Assembly: GCA_018061005.1 (NCBI GenBank) | Contig: JAGOVA010000006.1 | Coordinates: 1-64,000 of the forward strand | DNA length: 64,000 nucleotides | From: Sterolibacterium sp. | Lineage (GTDB): Bacteria > Pseudomonadota > Gammaproteobacteria > Burkholderiales > Rhodocyclaceae | Direction: 5' to 3' | Shown: positions 54,620 through 63,201 of the stretch, in pieces | Layout: each line of letters opens with the position of its first letter | Position numbering within the stretch: the stretch's first letter is position 1 | Position numbers and translations under genes: made by a program | Notes under the pieces: generated by a model | The model's input: the letters and a program-made list of their open reading frames with translations, nothing else | What the model was told of the DNA's origin: nothing | Databases searched by the model: none

Positions 54620-55789
54620 ATGACCCGTTCCAATACTTCGTCTCTCATCGGCCGCCTGCTGCTCGGGTTGGTTATCGTCGTTCCAATCGGTGCGGGCTGG
54701 TGGTGGTTGTCGCAACCCAAGCCGGTCACAGTCACCCTCAAGGAAATCGATACAGGCAAGGTTGAATCCTCAATTGCCAATACGCGTGCCGGTTCGGTGG
54801 AGTCCTGTCAGCGCACCAAGCTGTCGACCCTGCTGGGCGGGCGCATCGAGCAACTTCCAGTCAAGGAAGGCGATCGCGTCAAGAAGGGGCAGTTGTTGAT
54901 GAAGCTCTGGAATGACGACCAGGTGGCGCAGAATGCGCTGGCGCGTTCGCAGGTGGATACTGCACGTCAAGGCATCGCCGAGGCCTGCAGCATGGCGGCC
55001 AGCGCAGAGCGCGAGGCGCAGCGCCTGGATCTGCTGCATGCACAGAAATATGTCTCCGGCTCGCGCAACGAGACGGCGCACGCCGAAGCGACTGCGCGTC
55101 GTGCCAGTTGTGAAACCGCAAAAGCTCGCGTGTCTCAGGCACTGGCGCAGGTGCATGTCACCCAGGTCGAGCAGGGGCGCACATCGCTTTATGCGCCCTT
55201 TGATGGCACGGTCGCCAAGATTACCGGTGAGGTGGGCGAGTATTCAACGCCTTCGCCCCCAGGCATCCCAACGCCGCCTGCCATTGACCTGATTGACGAG
55301 TCCTGTTTGTACATCAAGGCACCGATGGACGAGGTGGATTCACCCCGGATCAGTGAAGGGCAGCCGGTTCGCATTTCGCTTGATGCCTTGCCGAAAAAGT
55401 CCTTTGCCGGGCATATCAAGCGGATTGCGCCGTATGTGTCTGCGCTGGAAAAACAGTCGCGCACGGTGGATGTCGAGGCCGTATTTGAAAACGCCGGAGA
55501 GGCGGGTCGTCTGCTGGTCGGGTATTCGGCTAATCTCGAAATCATCCTGGCCGCGCGTGAAAATGCGGTGCGGGTTCCCACCTCGGCCTTGCTGGAAGGC
55601 GGGCGGGTGCTGGTTGCCGGGGCGGATGGCACGCTGGAAGAGCGCAAGATCAAGACGGGCTTGGCCAACTGGGAATATACCGAGGTTCTCGAAGGACTGG
55701 CGGCAGGGGATCGCGTGGTCACCTCGCTGGAACGTGAGGGCGTGAAAGCGGGCGCAGCCTATACGGCCGAAGCCGCAGCAGCGAAGTGA
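54620..55789 (+). CDS. MacA-like periplasmic adaptor (membrane-fusion protein)
   Basis: A ~389-residue membrane-fusion protein. An N-terminal anchor (LIGRLLLGLVIVVPIGAGWWWL) is followed by a lipoyl half (LLGGRIEQLPVKEGDRVKKGQLLM), a coiled-coil hairpin (~95-165), the second lipoyl half (LYAPFDGTVAKITGEVGEYS) and beta-barrel/membrane-proximal domains (ALLEGGRVLVAGADGTLEER). It links inner-membrane ABC permeases to an outer-membrane channel. The ABC ATPase and two permeases follow. ATG 54620 is chosen over an upstream TTG. Confidence 0.9.
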   Translation: MTRSNTSSLIGRLLLGLVIVVPIGAGWWWLSQPKPVTVTLKEIDTGKVESSIANTRAGSVESCQRTKLSTLLGGRIEQLPVKEGDRVKKGQLLMKLWNDDQVAQNALARSQVDTARQGIAEACSMAASAEREAQRLDLLHAQKYVSGSRNETAHAEATARRASCETAKARVSQALAQVHVTQVEQGRTSLYAPFDGTVAKITGEVGEYSTPSPPGIPTPPAIDLIDESCLYIKAPMDEVDSPRISEGQPVRISLDALPKKSFAGHIKRIAPYVSALEKQSRTVDVEAVFENAGEAGRLLVGYSANLEIILAARENAVRVPTSALLEGGRVLVAGADGTLEERKIKTGLANWEYTEVLEGLAAGDRVVTSLEREGVKAGAAYTAEAAAAK

Positions 55790-55828
55790 CGTGGTGTGGA
55801 TGTGCTGACGCGGACTCAGGATTCAACG

Positions 55829-56533
55829 ATGACTTCTCCCCTGATCGAGCTTAGCGGCATCGAGCGTGTGTTCCATCTGGGCGACAGCCAGGTTCATGCG
55901 CTGCACGCATTGAGCGTGCAGATCCACAGCGGTGAATATGTGGCCGTAATGGGGCCGTCCGGCTCCGGCAAGTCGACGCTGCTCAATTTGTTCGGTTTGC
56001 TCGACCGGCCGAACGCGGGAACCTATCGACTTGAAGGTCGCGATGTCACCACGCTTTCGGCCGACGAGCAGGCGCGGGTTCGACGTGAGCGGATCGGTTT
56101 CGTTTTCCAGAGCTTTCATCTGGTTCCCCGACTGACCGCCGCTGAAAATATTGCTTTGCCCATGACCCTGGCAGGGATCGCGCCGAAGGAACGCAGTCTG
56201 CGTGTCGCTCAGGCACTCAAGGATTACGGCCTGGAAAACCGGGCGGATCATCGTCCCAATGAGTTGTCCGGCGGCCAGCGTCAACGCGTCGCCATTGCCC
56301 GGGCGCTGGTCATGAAGCCGGCGGTCATTCTGGCCGACGAACCCACGGGTAACCTCGACCGCGCCACGGGTGAGGAAGTCATGCGCCTGCTGGAGGAGCT
56401 TAACAGCCAAGGGGTGACGCTGATCGTGGTGACGCACGATACTCATCTGGGGAGCCGCGCACGCCGCCAGATCCGCATGGAAGACGGGCGCATTCAGCAC
56501 GACAGTGCCACAAACGCCGCACTGGCGGATTGA
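55829..56533 (+). CDS. MacB/LolD-type ABC ATP-binding protein
   Basis: A ~234-residue ATPase. Walker [17 protein letters not shown]-loop [18 protein letters not shown], signature [15 protein letters not shown], Walker [13 protein letters not shown] and the switch His in [10 protein letters not shown]. This is the type that drives mechanotransmission permeases. ATG 55829 with CAGGA; an upstream GTG would add 11 residues. Confidence 0.94.
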   Translation: MTSPLIELSGIERVFHLGDSQVHALHALSVQIHSGEYVAVMGPSGSGKSTLLNLFGLLDRPNAGTYRLEGRDVTTLSADEQARVRRERIGFVFQSFHLVPRLTAAENIALPMTLAGIAPKERSLRVAQALKDYGLENRADHRPNELSGGQRQRVAIARALVMKPAVILADEPTGNLDRATGEEVMRLLEELNSQGVTLIVVTHDTHLGSRARRQIRMEDGRIQHDSATNAALAD

Positions 56534-56536
56534 TTG

Positions 56537-57745
56537 ATGCGCTCCGCCGACATTCTCCGCTTTGCCCGGGATGCGGCACTTGGCAGTCCTTTGCGAACAT
56601 CGTTGCTGGTGCTGGCCATTTCCATAGGTGTGGCTGCAGTGGTGACTCTCACCGCGCTGGGCGACGGCGCGCGCCGTTACATCCTGCACGAGTTTTCCTC
56701 AATGGGCACCAATCTGGTGATCGTCATGCCCGGGCGCACCTCGACCGGGGGCTTCAACCCGGCCAATGCGATTACCGGCACACCGCGTGACCTGACCATC
56801 GGCGATGCCCAGGCCTTGCTGCGTTCGAGTGCGGTCAATCGCGTGGCACCGCTGGCCATCGGCAATACCGAAATCGGTTTCGAAGGCAAACTGCGCGAAG
56901 TGGTCGTGCTGGGAACTACCACGGAATACATTCAGATTCGTTCACTGAATCTGGCGCAAGGCCGTTTTCTGACCAACGAAGACTGGACGCGCGGGCTCCC
57001 CGAGGTGGTGCTGGGTGCCACGATACGCAACGAACTATTCGGCCCCGAACCGGCGTTGGGGCGTCTGGTGCGTATTGGTGGGCGACGTTTCCGCGTGATC
57101 GGGGTATTTGCACCTTCAGGTTCGTCGCTGGGCATGAATACCGATGAAATCGTCATGATTCCGGTGGCGATGGCGCAATCCATGCTGAACAGCAACACCC
57201 TGTTCCGCATTTTCATCGAAGCGCGTGGCCGCGAGTCCATTGAAGCCGCCAAGACCCAGGCGCTGGACATCATCACCCAGCGACACGAGCGCGAGGCGGA
57301 TGTCACGGTGATTACCCAGGATGCCGTGCTCCATACGTTTGACCGCCTGCTGACGGCGCTGACCTTGGGGCTGGCGGGTATTTCCGCAATCAGCCTGGTG
57401 GTCTCGGGCATCTTGGTCATGAACGTCATGCTGGTGTCCGTGGTGCAGCGCACCTCTGAAATTGGTTTGCTCAAGGCGCTGGGGGCGACGCGCCGCAACA
57501 TTGAACTGGCCTTCCTGACCGAGGCAGGCATCTTGTCTTTGGCGGGTGCGGTGGTGGGGTATGGCCTGGGTTTGCTGGGTGCGGCGGTCATTCGGCAGAT
57601 GTACCCGACCTTTCCGGCCTATCCGCCGGACTGGGCGGTACTGGCCGGGCTGGGTACGGCATTGGTCAGTGGCATCCTGTTTGGTGTGGCTCCGGCGCGT
57701 AATGCAGCGTCGCTGGATCCTGTGGTTGCACTGTCCAAGCATTGA
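56537..57745 (+). CDS. MacB-type ABC permease (first copy)
   Basis: A ~402-residue FtsX/MacB permease. TM1 (LRTSLLVLAISIGVAAVVTLTAL), a periplasmic domain (~residues 45-270, with GRTSTGGFNPANA and a FAPSGSSLGMNTDEIVMIPV segment), then three C-terminal TMs (LGLAGISAISLVVSGILVMNVML ... GLLKALGATRRNIELAFLTEAGIL). Its start is 3 nt after the ATPase stop. The ATPase is separate, unlike in MacB. Confidence 0.92.
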   Translation: MRSADILRFARDAALGSPLRTSLLVLAISIGVAAVVTLTALGDGARRYILHEFSSMGTNLVIVMPGRTSTGGFNPANAITGTPRDLTIGDAQALLRSSAVNRVAPLAIGNTEIGFEGKLREVVVLGTTTEYIQIRSLNLAQGRFLTNEDWTRGLPEVVLGATIRNELFGPEPALGRLVRIGGRRFRVIGVFAPSGSSLGMNTDEIVMIPVAMAQSMLNSNTLFRIFIEARGRESIEAAKTQALDIITQRHEREADVTVITQDAVLHTFDRLLTALTLGLAGISAISLVVSGILVMNVMLVSVVQRTSEIGLLKALGATRRNIELAFLTEAGILSLAGAVVGYGLGLLGAAVIRQMYPTFPAYPPDWAVLAGLGTALVSGILFGVAPARNAASLDPVVALSKH

Positions 57746-57753
57746 GCGGCGCG

Positions 57754-58956
57754 ATGAGACTGAGCGACAGCATCCTCCTAGCCCTGCGTGCCATTACGGC
57801 ACAGCGGCTGCGTAGTTTTCTGACCCTGCTGGGGATTGCCGTCGGGATCGCCGCGGTGATCCTGCTGACTTCCATCGGCGAGGGGATTCACCGCTTTGTG
57901 CTGAGTGAATTCAGCCAGTTCGGCACCAACACCGTGTTCATTTCGCCGGGCAAAACCAAGACCGGCGGTCAGCATACCAGCGGCATTCCCAGTTCGGTGC
58001 GCCCACTCACCATCGAGGATGCGCGCGCACTGGAACATCAGCCAAATATCCTGGCCGTTACGCCATGGCTCTGGGGGAATTCTGAAGTTTCCGGTAATGG
58101 CCGCGTGCGGCGTACCACGCTGTACGGTGTCGGTGCAGACATGCCCAAGGTGGTCACCATTGCGGTTCGTGTCGGTCAGTTCCTGCCCGCCGATGATGCG
58201 GGTAACGCTCGCTCGCTGGCGGTGCTGGGGAGCAAGCTGAAGAAGGAGTTGTTCAGCGATGCCAATCCGCTCGGGGCGCGAATCCGCGTGGGTAATATGC
58301 AATTCACCGTGATCGGCGTGCTTGAGCCACGCGGGCAGGTGCTCGGGGTGGATGTCGATGACACCCTGTTCATTCCTGCCGAGCGGGCAATGGAGTTGTA
58401 CAACCGCGATGGTGTGGCCGAAATCCGGGTGGCTTACGCAGACAAGGTGGCGGTAGAAAGCGTCAGCAGCACCGTCAAGTCGGTGTTGACTGCACGGCAT
58501 GGACGTGAGGATTTCACGCTGATTACCCAGGCGGACATGCTGAAATCCCTATCCAAAATTCTGAATATTCTCACCATGGCGGTGGGCGCGCTGGGGAGTA
58601 TTTCCCTGCTGGTGGGCGGGGTGGGGATCGTCACCATCATGACCATTGCGGTCAGTGAGCGCACCAGTGAAATCGGCCTGCTCGTTGCGCTGGGCGCGCC
58701 GCGCCGCACCGTCCTCGGCATCTTTCTGGGCGAGGCGGTCGTGCTGTCGGCCATTGGTGGCCTGTTCGGGCTCATCATTGGCATCGGTCTGGCGCAGATT
58801 GTCCATGTGGCCATACCGGCGTTGCCGGTACATACGCCGTTTGAGTTTGTCGCGCTGGCCGAAGGCATTGCCGTGGTCATCGGCCTGCTGGCGGGCGTTT
58901 TGCCTGCCCGGCGTGCGGCCGCGATGGATGCGGTGGATGCGCTACGATCCGAATAG
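57754..58956 (+). CDS. MacB-type ABC permease (second copy)
   Basis: A ~400-residue permease of the same family and layout as the previous gene: TM1 (RLRSFLTLLGIAVGIAAVILL), a periplasmic domain containing FISPGKTKTGGQHTSGIP and C-terminal TMs (GSISLLVGGVGIVTIMTIAVSERTSEIGLLVALGAPRR). The pair probably forms a heterodimer on one ATPase. Start ATG 57754; TTG 57742 overlaps the previous stop. Confidence 0.92.
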   Translation: MRLSDSILLALRAITAQRLRSFLTLLGIAVGIAAVILLTSIGEGIHRFVLSEFSQFGTNTVFISPGKTKTGGQHTSGIPSSVRPLTIEDARALEHQPNILAVTPWLWGNSEVSGNGRVRRTTLYGVGADMPKVVTIAVRVGQFLPADDAGNARSLAVLGSKLKKELFSDANPLGARIRVGNMQFTVIGVLEPRGQVLGVDVDDTLFIPAERAMELYNRDGVAEIRVAYADKVAVESVSSTVKSVLTARHGREDFTLITQADMLKSLSKILNILTMAVGALGSISLLVGGVGIVTIMTIAVSERTSEIGLLVALGAPRRTVLGIFLGEAVVLSAIGGLFGLIIGIGLAQIVHVAIPALPVHTPFEFVALAEGIAVVIGLLAGVLPARRAAAMDAVDALRSE

Positions 58957-59090
58957 CCGGTTCGCAGGGATGGCAAGGTCGTCAGGATCGCCAAAGTCGC
59001 CAGGGTGGCGGGTGGCAAGGTAGAATCAGCCGCTTTGACGCGTGTCGGTGTTGCGCTGCGTCAGACCACTGAAACAGGATACGCTGCCGC

Positions 59091-60158
59091 ATGAAACCTA
59101 TCGTCGATGATGTCCGCATCCAGGAGATCAAGGAACTCGTCACCCCTGCACAGATGTGGCAGGAAGCCCCCGGCAGCGAGATGGGCGCACAAACCACGGC
59201 GGCTGCCCGTCACGCCATTCATCGTATCCTGCATGGTGCGGATGATCGTTTGCTGGTCATCATGGGGCCGTGTTCAATTCATGACCCTGCGGCGGCGCTC
59301 GAATACGCGCGTCGGCTCAAAACCGAATGCGATCGGCTGCAGCAGGATTTGCTGATTGTTATGCGGGTGTATTTCGAGAAACCGCGCACCACGGTCGGCT
59401 GGAAAGGCTTGATCAACGACCCGGCGCTCGATGGCAGTTTCAGGATCAACGAGGGACTGCGTCTGGCGCGGCGCATCCTGGCTGACATCAATGCGCTGGG
59501 TTTGTCTTGTGGCACGGAGTTTCTCGATACCATCACCCCGCAATACACGGCAGATCAGATCAGCTGGGGGGCGATCGGCGCGCGCACGACGGAATCGCAA
59601 ATCCATCGCGAACTCGCCTCAGGGCTGTCCTGTCCGGTCGGTTTCAAGAACGGCACGGATGGTAACGTTCGCATTGCCATCGATGCCATTCGTGCGGCGG
59701 CCAGCCCGCATCATTTTCTGTCGGTCACCAAGGCGGGGCATTCGGCCATCGTCTCCACCCTGGGTAACGAGGATTGCCACCTCATCCTGCGAGGCGGCAA
59801 GAGCAGTAATTATGATGCCGCCAGTGTCGATGCGGCCTGCAAGGAGCTGGGCGGGGCGGGCATTGCGGCACGCGTGATGATCGACTGCTCACATGCCAAC
59901 AGCCGCAAGCAGTACGCCTTGCAGCTCGAAGTGGCAAGCGATGTGGGGGCGCAGGTTGCGGCCGGGGATGAACGTATTTTTGGCGTGATGGTGGAATCAC
60001 ACCTCCAGCCGGGTCGTCAGGACATCGTCGCGGGGCAGCCGCTGGAATACGGGGTGTCCGTTACCGATGCCTGCCTGGGCTGGGACGACAGTGTCACCAT
60101 CCTCGATACGCTGGCCGATGCCGTGCGCCGCCGTCGTTTGGCACTGGCGGATCGCTGA
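59091..60158 (+). CDS. aroG: 3-Deoxy-7-phosphoheptulonate (DAHP) synthase, class I
   Basis: A 355-residue AroG/F-type synthase condensing PEP and erythrose-4-P. Conserved: LLVIMGPCSIHDPAAALEYA, MRVYFEKPRTTVGWKGLINDP, GTEFLDTITPQYTADQISWGAIGARTTESQ, PVGFKNGTDGNVRIAIDA, IDCSHANSRKQY, VTDACLGWDDS. Allosteric class (Phe, Tyr or Trp) cannot be told by eye. It stands alone with its own leader. Confidence 0.95.
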   Translation: MKPIVDDVRIQEIKELVTPAQMWQEAPGSEMGAQTTAAARHAIHRILHGADDRLLVIMGPCSIHDPAAALEYARRLKTECDRLQQDLLIVMRVYFEKPRTTVGWKGLINDPALDGSFRINEGLRLARRILADINALGLSCGTEFLDTITPQYTADQISWGAIGARTTESQIHRELASGLSCPVGFKNGTDGNVRIAIDAIRAAASPHHFLSVTKAGHSAIVSTLGNEDCHLILRGGKSSNYDAASVDAACKELGGAGIAARVMIDCSHANSRKQYALQLEVASDVGAQVAAGDERIFGVMVESHLQPGRQDIVAGQPLEYGVSVTDACLGWDDSVTILDTLADAVRRRRLALADR

Positions 60159-60205
60159 TCCGCCACGCTAACCGCTGCCCCTGACCTCTGATTCCTGTAT
60201 TCCGC

Positions 60206-61726
60206 ATGACGCGCAACCGTTTTTTCGCCCTGCTTGTTCTCACCCTGTTGTTCCGTTTCTGGCTGGCGGCGGTGCTGCCGATGACGGGGGATGAAGCCTA
60301 TTTCATCTGGTGGGGGCTGATTCCGGACTGGGGCTTTTACGATCACCCGCCGATGATCGGCTGGTGGCTCGCCGCATTGCTCAAACTGAGTGACGCGGAA
60401 TGGTGGTTGCGTCTGCCAGCGACCTTGTTGCCTGCCGTCATGGCACTTGCGACGGCGCGCTTCTTTCGCGCGCAAAGAGAAAACCAAGGCATACAAGGAG
60501 AAAACCTGGCCTGGAGCCTGGCCACGCTGGTGCTGCTGCTGCCGCTGAACGTCTGGAACGTGATCATCACTACCGACACAGCACTGGTCTATTTTTCCTT
60601 TTTCTCGGCGCTGGCCTTCCTACGTGCAGCAAAGGATGACGATCTGCGCTACTACGCACTGGCGGGCGTGTTGCTGGCCGGTGCGGTGCTGTCCAAATAC
60701 TTTGCCGCCTTGCTGGGGTTTGCTTACCTGCTGCACGCGTTGTTCCGCCCCAACCGGCGCAAGTGGGGCGGCCTGCTGCTGTGTTACGCCCTGGTGGTTC
60801 CCGCACTGCTGCTGATGGCCTGGTGGAATGCGGGGCATTGCTGGCCGAACTACATGTTCAACTTTGTTAATCGCAATGCCGATGCCGGGTGGTCATGGCG
60901 AACCCCGCTGCTTTACGTCGTCATGATGATCTATGCGCTGACCCCGCCTTTTTTCTGGTGGCTGTTCAAGCGGCGCGCCCGGTTTGCAGTGATCTGGAGC
61001 GATGACGGCGGACGTGCGCTGCTGCTGATTGCGCTGGCACCGTTGCTACTGTTTGCCGGTTTATCGCTGACCAAACAGATCGGCCTGCATTGGGTGCTTT
61101 CATTCCTGCCTTTTGCGATGATGCTGTTGCCTGCCGTGGTCGATGAAACCGGCTTGCGTCGGCTGGTCAATTTTTTTATCGGGCTGGCTGTGGCGCACAT
61201 GCTGCTGTTTGTCGGTATTTCGCAGATGCCGCTGGAAACCTGGAAATCCTTACGCCTCTACGATGGCCTGGTGCTGACGATCGACACCCCCAAGCTACTT
61301 GAACAGCTCAAACCCTACGAACAAGACTACGTATTTGCCAGCGATGGCTATTCCAATGCCGTGACCTTTGGCTACAACGCACGACGTTATTTCATGGTGT
61401 TTGGCGAGGGATCGAGCCATGCCCGGCATGACGATATCCTCACCGATGTCCGGACGCTGGCCGGCAAGAATATCCTCATCCTGCGCAAGAGTGCGCCGAC
61501 TGCTGGCGAGTCCGCACAGTACGAACGCTACTTTGAGCACGTCGAGACGCGCCACTTTGTCGTGCGGGGGGTCACCTTTTACATCGTGCTCGGCCAGCAC
61601 TTCCGTTATCCCGTCTATCGCGACGAAGTGCTCGCCCGCGTGCTGCAGCGCTACTACGCGTTACCGCGCTGGCTGCCACAAACCGCGTGTTATTTCTGCG
61701 ATCGCTACTTTCCCGGAACACCATGA
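60206..61726 (+). CDS. ArnT-like GT-C glycosyltransferase (GT39/PMT family)
   Basis: A 506-residue membrane enzyme with about 11-12 hydrophobic segments. The GT-C catalytic Asp-Glu is visible early as MTGDEAYFIWWG, followed by FYDHPPMIGWWLAALL. The soluble C-terminal part (from ~residue 355) ends in a Cys pair (TACYFCDRYFPG). Such enzymes move a sugar from a polyprenyl-phosphate donor to lipid A or protein. Its stop overlaps the start of a DPPR-synthase-like gene, which suggests that protein makes the donor lipid. Confidence 0.88.
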   Translation: MTRNRFFALLVLTLLFRFWLAAVLPMTGDEAYFIWWGLIPDWGFYDHPPMIGWWLAALLKLSDAEWWLRLPATLLPAVMALATARFFRAQRENQGIQGENLAWSLATLVLLLPLNVWNVIITTDTALVYFSFFSALAFLRAAKDDDLRYYALAGVLLAGAVLSKYFAALLGFAYLLHALFRPNRRKWGGLLLCYALVVPALLLMAWWNAGHCWPNYMFNFVNRNADAGWSWRTPLLYVVMMIYALTPPFFWWLFKRRARFAVIWSDDGGRALLLIALAPLLLFAGLSLTKQIGLHWVLSFLPFAMMLLPAVVDETGLRRLVNFFIGLAVAHMLLFVGISQMPLETWKSLRLYDGLVLTIDTPKLLEQLKPYEQDYVFASDGYSNAVTFGYNARRYFMVFGEGSSHARHDDILTDVRTLAGKNILILRKSAPTAGESAQYERYFEHVETRHFVVRGVTFYIVLGQHFRYPVYRDEVLARVLQRYYALPRWLPQTACYFCDRYFPGTP

Positions 61727-62607
61727 TTCCCATCAAACCCCTGTTTCGTTTGCTGCGTCCGCACCAGTGGCTTAAAAACAGCTTTGTCTTCGTTGGCCTG
61801 CTGTTTGGCCACGCCTGGGCGGATCTGGCACGGCTGGAACAGGTTGGCTGGGCTTTTGCGGCGTTTTCCCTGCTGGCTTCGGGCGTTTATGTGATGAACG
61901 ATCTGATGGACCGTGAGCAGGATCGTCTGCACCCGACCAAGCGGCACCGGCCACTGGCCAGTGGTGCGGTGAAACTCCCCATGGCGCTGATGCTGATGGT
62001 GAGCTGTTTCGTCGCGGGTTTCGCCCTGGTTGCGTACAGTGACAATCGTGCCCCCTGGGTGTTTTACGCCTATGTCGCGCTGAACATTGGTTACACCCTC
62101 GGGCTTAAACATGTGGTCGTGCTCGACGTGTTCATTATCGCCGCTGGTTTCATGTTGCGCCTGCTGGCGGGAACGCTGGGGATCGGCATCGCCCCCTCGT
62201 TCTGGCTGCTGCTGTGCGGGTTGATGCTCACGCTGTTTCTGGGCTTTGCCAAACGGCAGGCAGAGTCCATGGTGCTGGATGAGGGCGATGCCGCAGCGCA
62301 TCGACGGGTGCTGGAAGACTACACATCGAACATGCTCGACCAGTTCATGACCATCGCCAGTGCCGCCACAATCATCTCCTACAGCCTGTACACCGTCAGC
62401 CCGGAAACGGTGGCACTGCACGGCTCGACGCAACTGATCTACACCGTACCGCTGGTGATCTACGGCATGTTCCGTTATCTCTTTCTCATGCACCGGCGCG
62501 GTGGCGGAGGTGATCCGGCGCGTCAGTTGCTGACTGACCCGCATCTGCTCGCTGCGGTGGCGGGCTGGTTGCTGCTGGTGCTGGCAATCCTGAAAGGCTG
62601 GCTATAA
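61723..62607 (+). CDS. UbiA-family prenyltransferase, decaprenyl-phosphate phosphoribosyltransferase-like
   Basis: A 294-residue protein with about nine TM helices. The catalytic motif YVMNDLMDREQDRLHPTKRH followed by RPLASG, and LGLKHVVVLDVFIIAAGFMLR, match the DPPR-synthase branch (5-phosphoribosyl transfer to polyprenyl phosphate) rather than UbiA of ubiquinone synthesis. ATG overlaps the glycosyltransferase stop (ATGA). Together the two genes could make and use a polyprenyl-phospho-pentose. Substrate inferred from motifs. Confidence 0.85.
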   Translation: MIPIKPLFRLLRPHQWLKNSFVFVGLLFGHAWADLARLEQVGWAFAAFSLLASGVYVMNDLMDREQDRLHPTKRHRPLASGAVKLPMALMLMVSCFVAGFALVAYSDNRAPWVFYAYVALNIGYTLGLKHVVVLDVFIIAAGFMLRLLAGTLGIGIAPSFWLLLCGLMLTLFLGFAKRQAESMVLDEGDAAAHRRVLEDYTSNMLDQFMTIASAATIISYSLYTVSPETVALHGSTQLIYTVPLVIYGMFRYLFLMHRRGGGGDPARQLLTDPHLLAAVAGWLLLVLAILKGWL

Positions 62608-62608
62608 T
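62581..62608 (+). promoter_or_regulatory. Possible promoter inside the 3' end of the UbiA gene
   Basis: CTGGCA (62581-62586), 16-nt spacer, TATAAT (62603-62608); the -10 overlaps the UbiA stop codon. It is 30 nt before the next start, allowing separate expression of the downstream gene. Confidence 0.5.
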
Positions 62609-62637
62609 CGCCCCTATGTAACCAAGGAGGCATGGCG

Positions 62638-63156
62638 ATGGCATCAGCTCGGCAGGAACGTTTTCCGCAATTCGAATTTCTCGGCAGCGCCGTCGACCGG
62701 ATGAATGAAATCGATGCTGTTGTACAGCGCGTTTCGTTGTTCGATGGTTTCGGGCATGCCGATCTGATCGGCGTGCTGCGCCACATGCACTGCTACCGCG
62801 CGCCCGCTGGAGCGGAAATTATCCACGAAGGCGAGCCAGGTGAATTTGCCCTGCTACTGCTGGGCGGATCCATTGAAATCCTGCGGCGGGGTGCCGATGG
62901 CTTGCCGCAACGCATCAGCGTGGTTGCCGCTGGCGACACCCTGGGGGAAATGTCCCTGGTGGATGGAGAGCCGCGTTTTGCCAGCTGTGTTGCGGTGGAT
63001 ACGGTCACGTTTGCCGTGCTGGATCGCAACAACCTGAAACAGATACTGACCGATGAGCCGCATCTGGGGATCAAAATGCTGAGCAGTTTGTTGTGTCTGC
63101 TCAATCAGCGCTTGCGCGATACCGGGCGGCGATTGGTCGAGGTGTTGGCACGTTGA
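62638..63156 (+). CDS. Cyclic-nucleotide-binding domain protein without DNA-binding domain
   Basis: A ~172-residue protein that is almost only a cNMP-binding (Crp-like) domain: FGHADLIGVLRHMHCYRAPAGAEIIHEGEPGEFALLLLGGSIEIL, GDTLGEMSLVDGEPRFASCVAV and FAVLDRNNLKQILTDEPHLG. No helix-turn-helix follows, so it probably acts by protein contact. ATG 62638 is preferred: AAGGAGG (62624-62630) is 7 nt upstream, whereas ATG 62632 is only 1 nt away. Confidence 0.85.
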   Translation: MASARQERFPQFEFLGSAVDRMNEIDAVVQRVSLFDGFGHADLIGVLRHMHCYRAPAGAEIIHEGEPGEFALLLLGGSIEILRRGADGLPQRISVVAAGDTLGEMSLVDGEPRFASCVAVDTVTFAVLDRNNLKQILTDEPHLGIKMLSSLLCLLNQRLRDTGRRLVEVLAR

Positions 63157-63201
63157 TGGCACGTCGATGCCCGATAGCATCGTCATCTTGCCACGCGTGG
63201 T

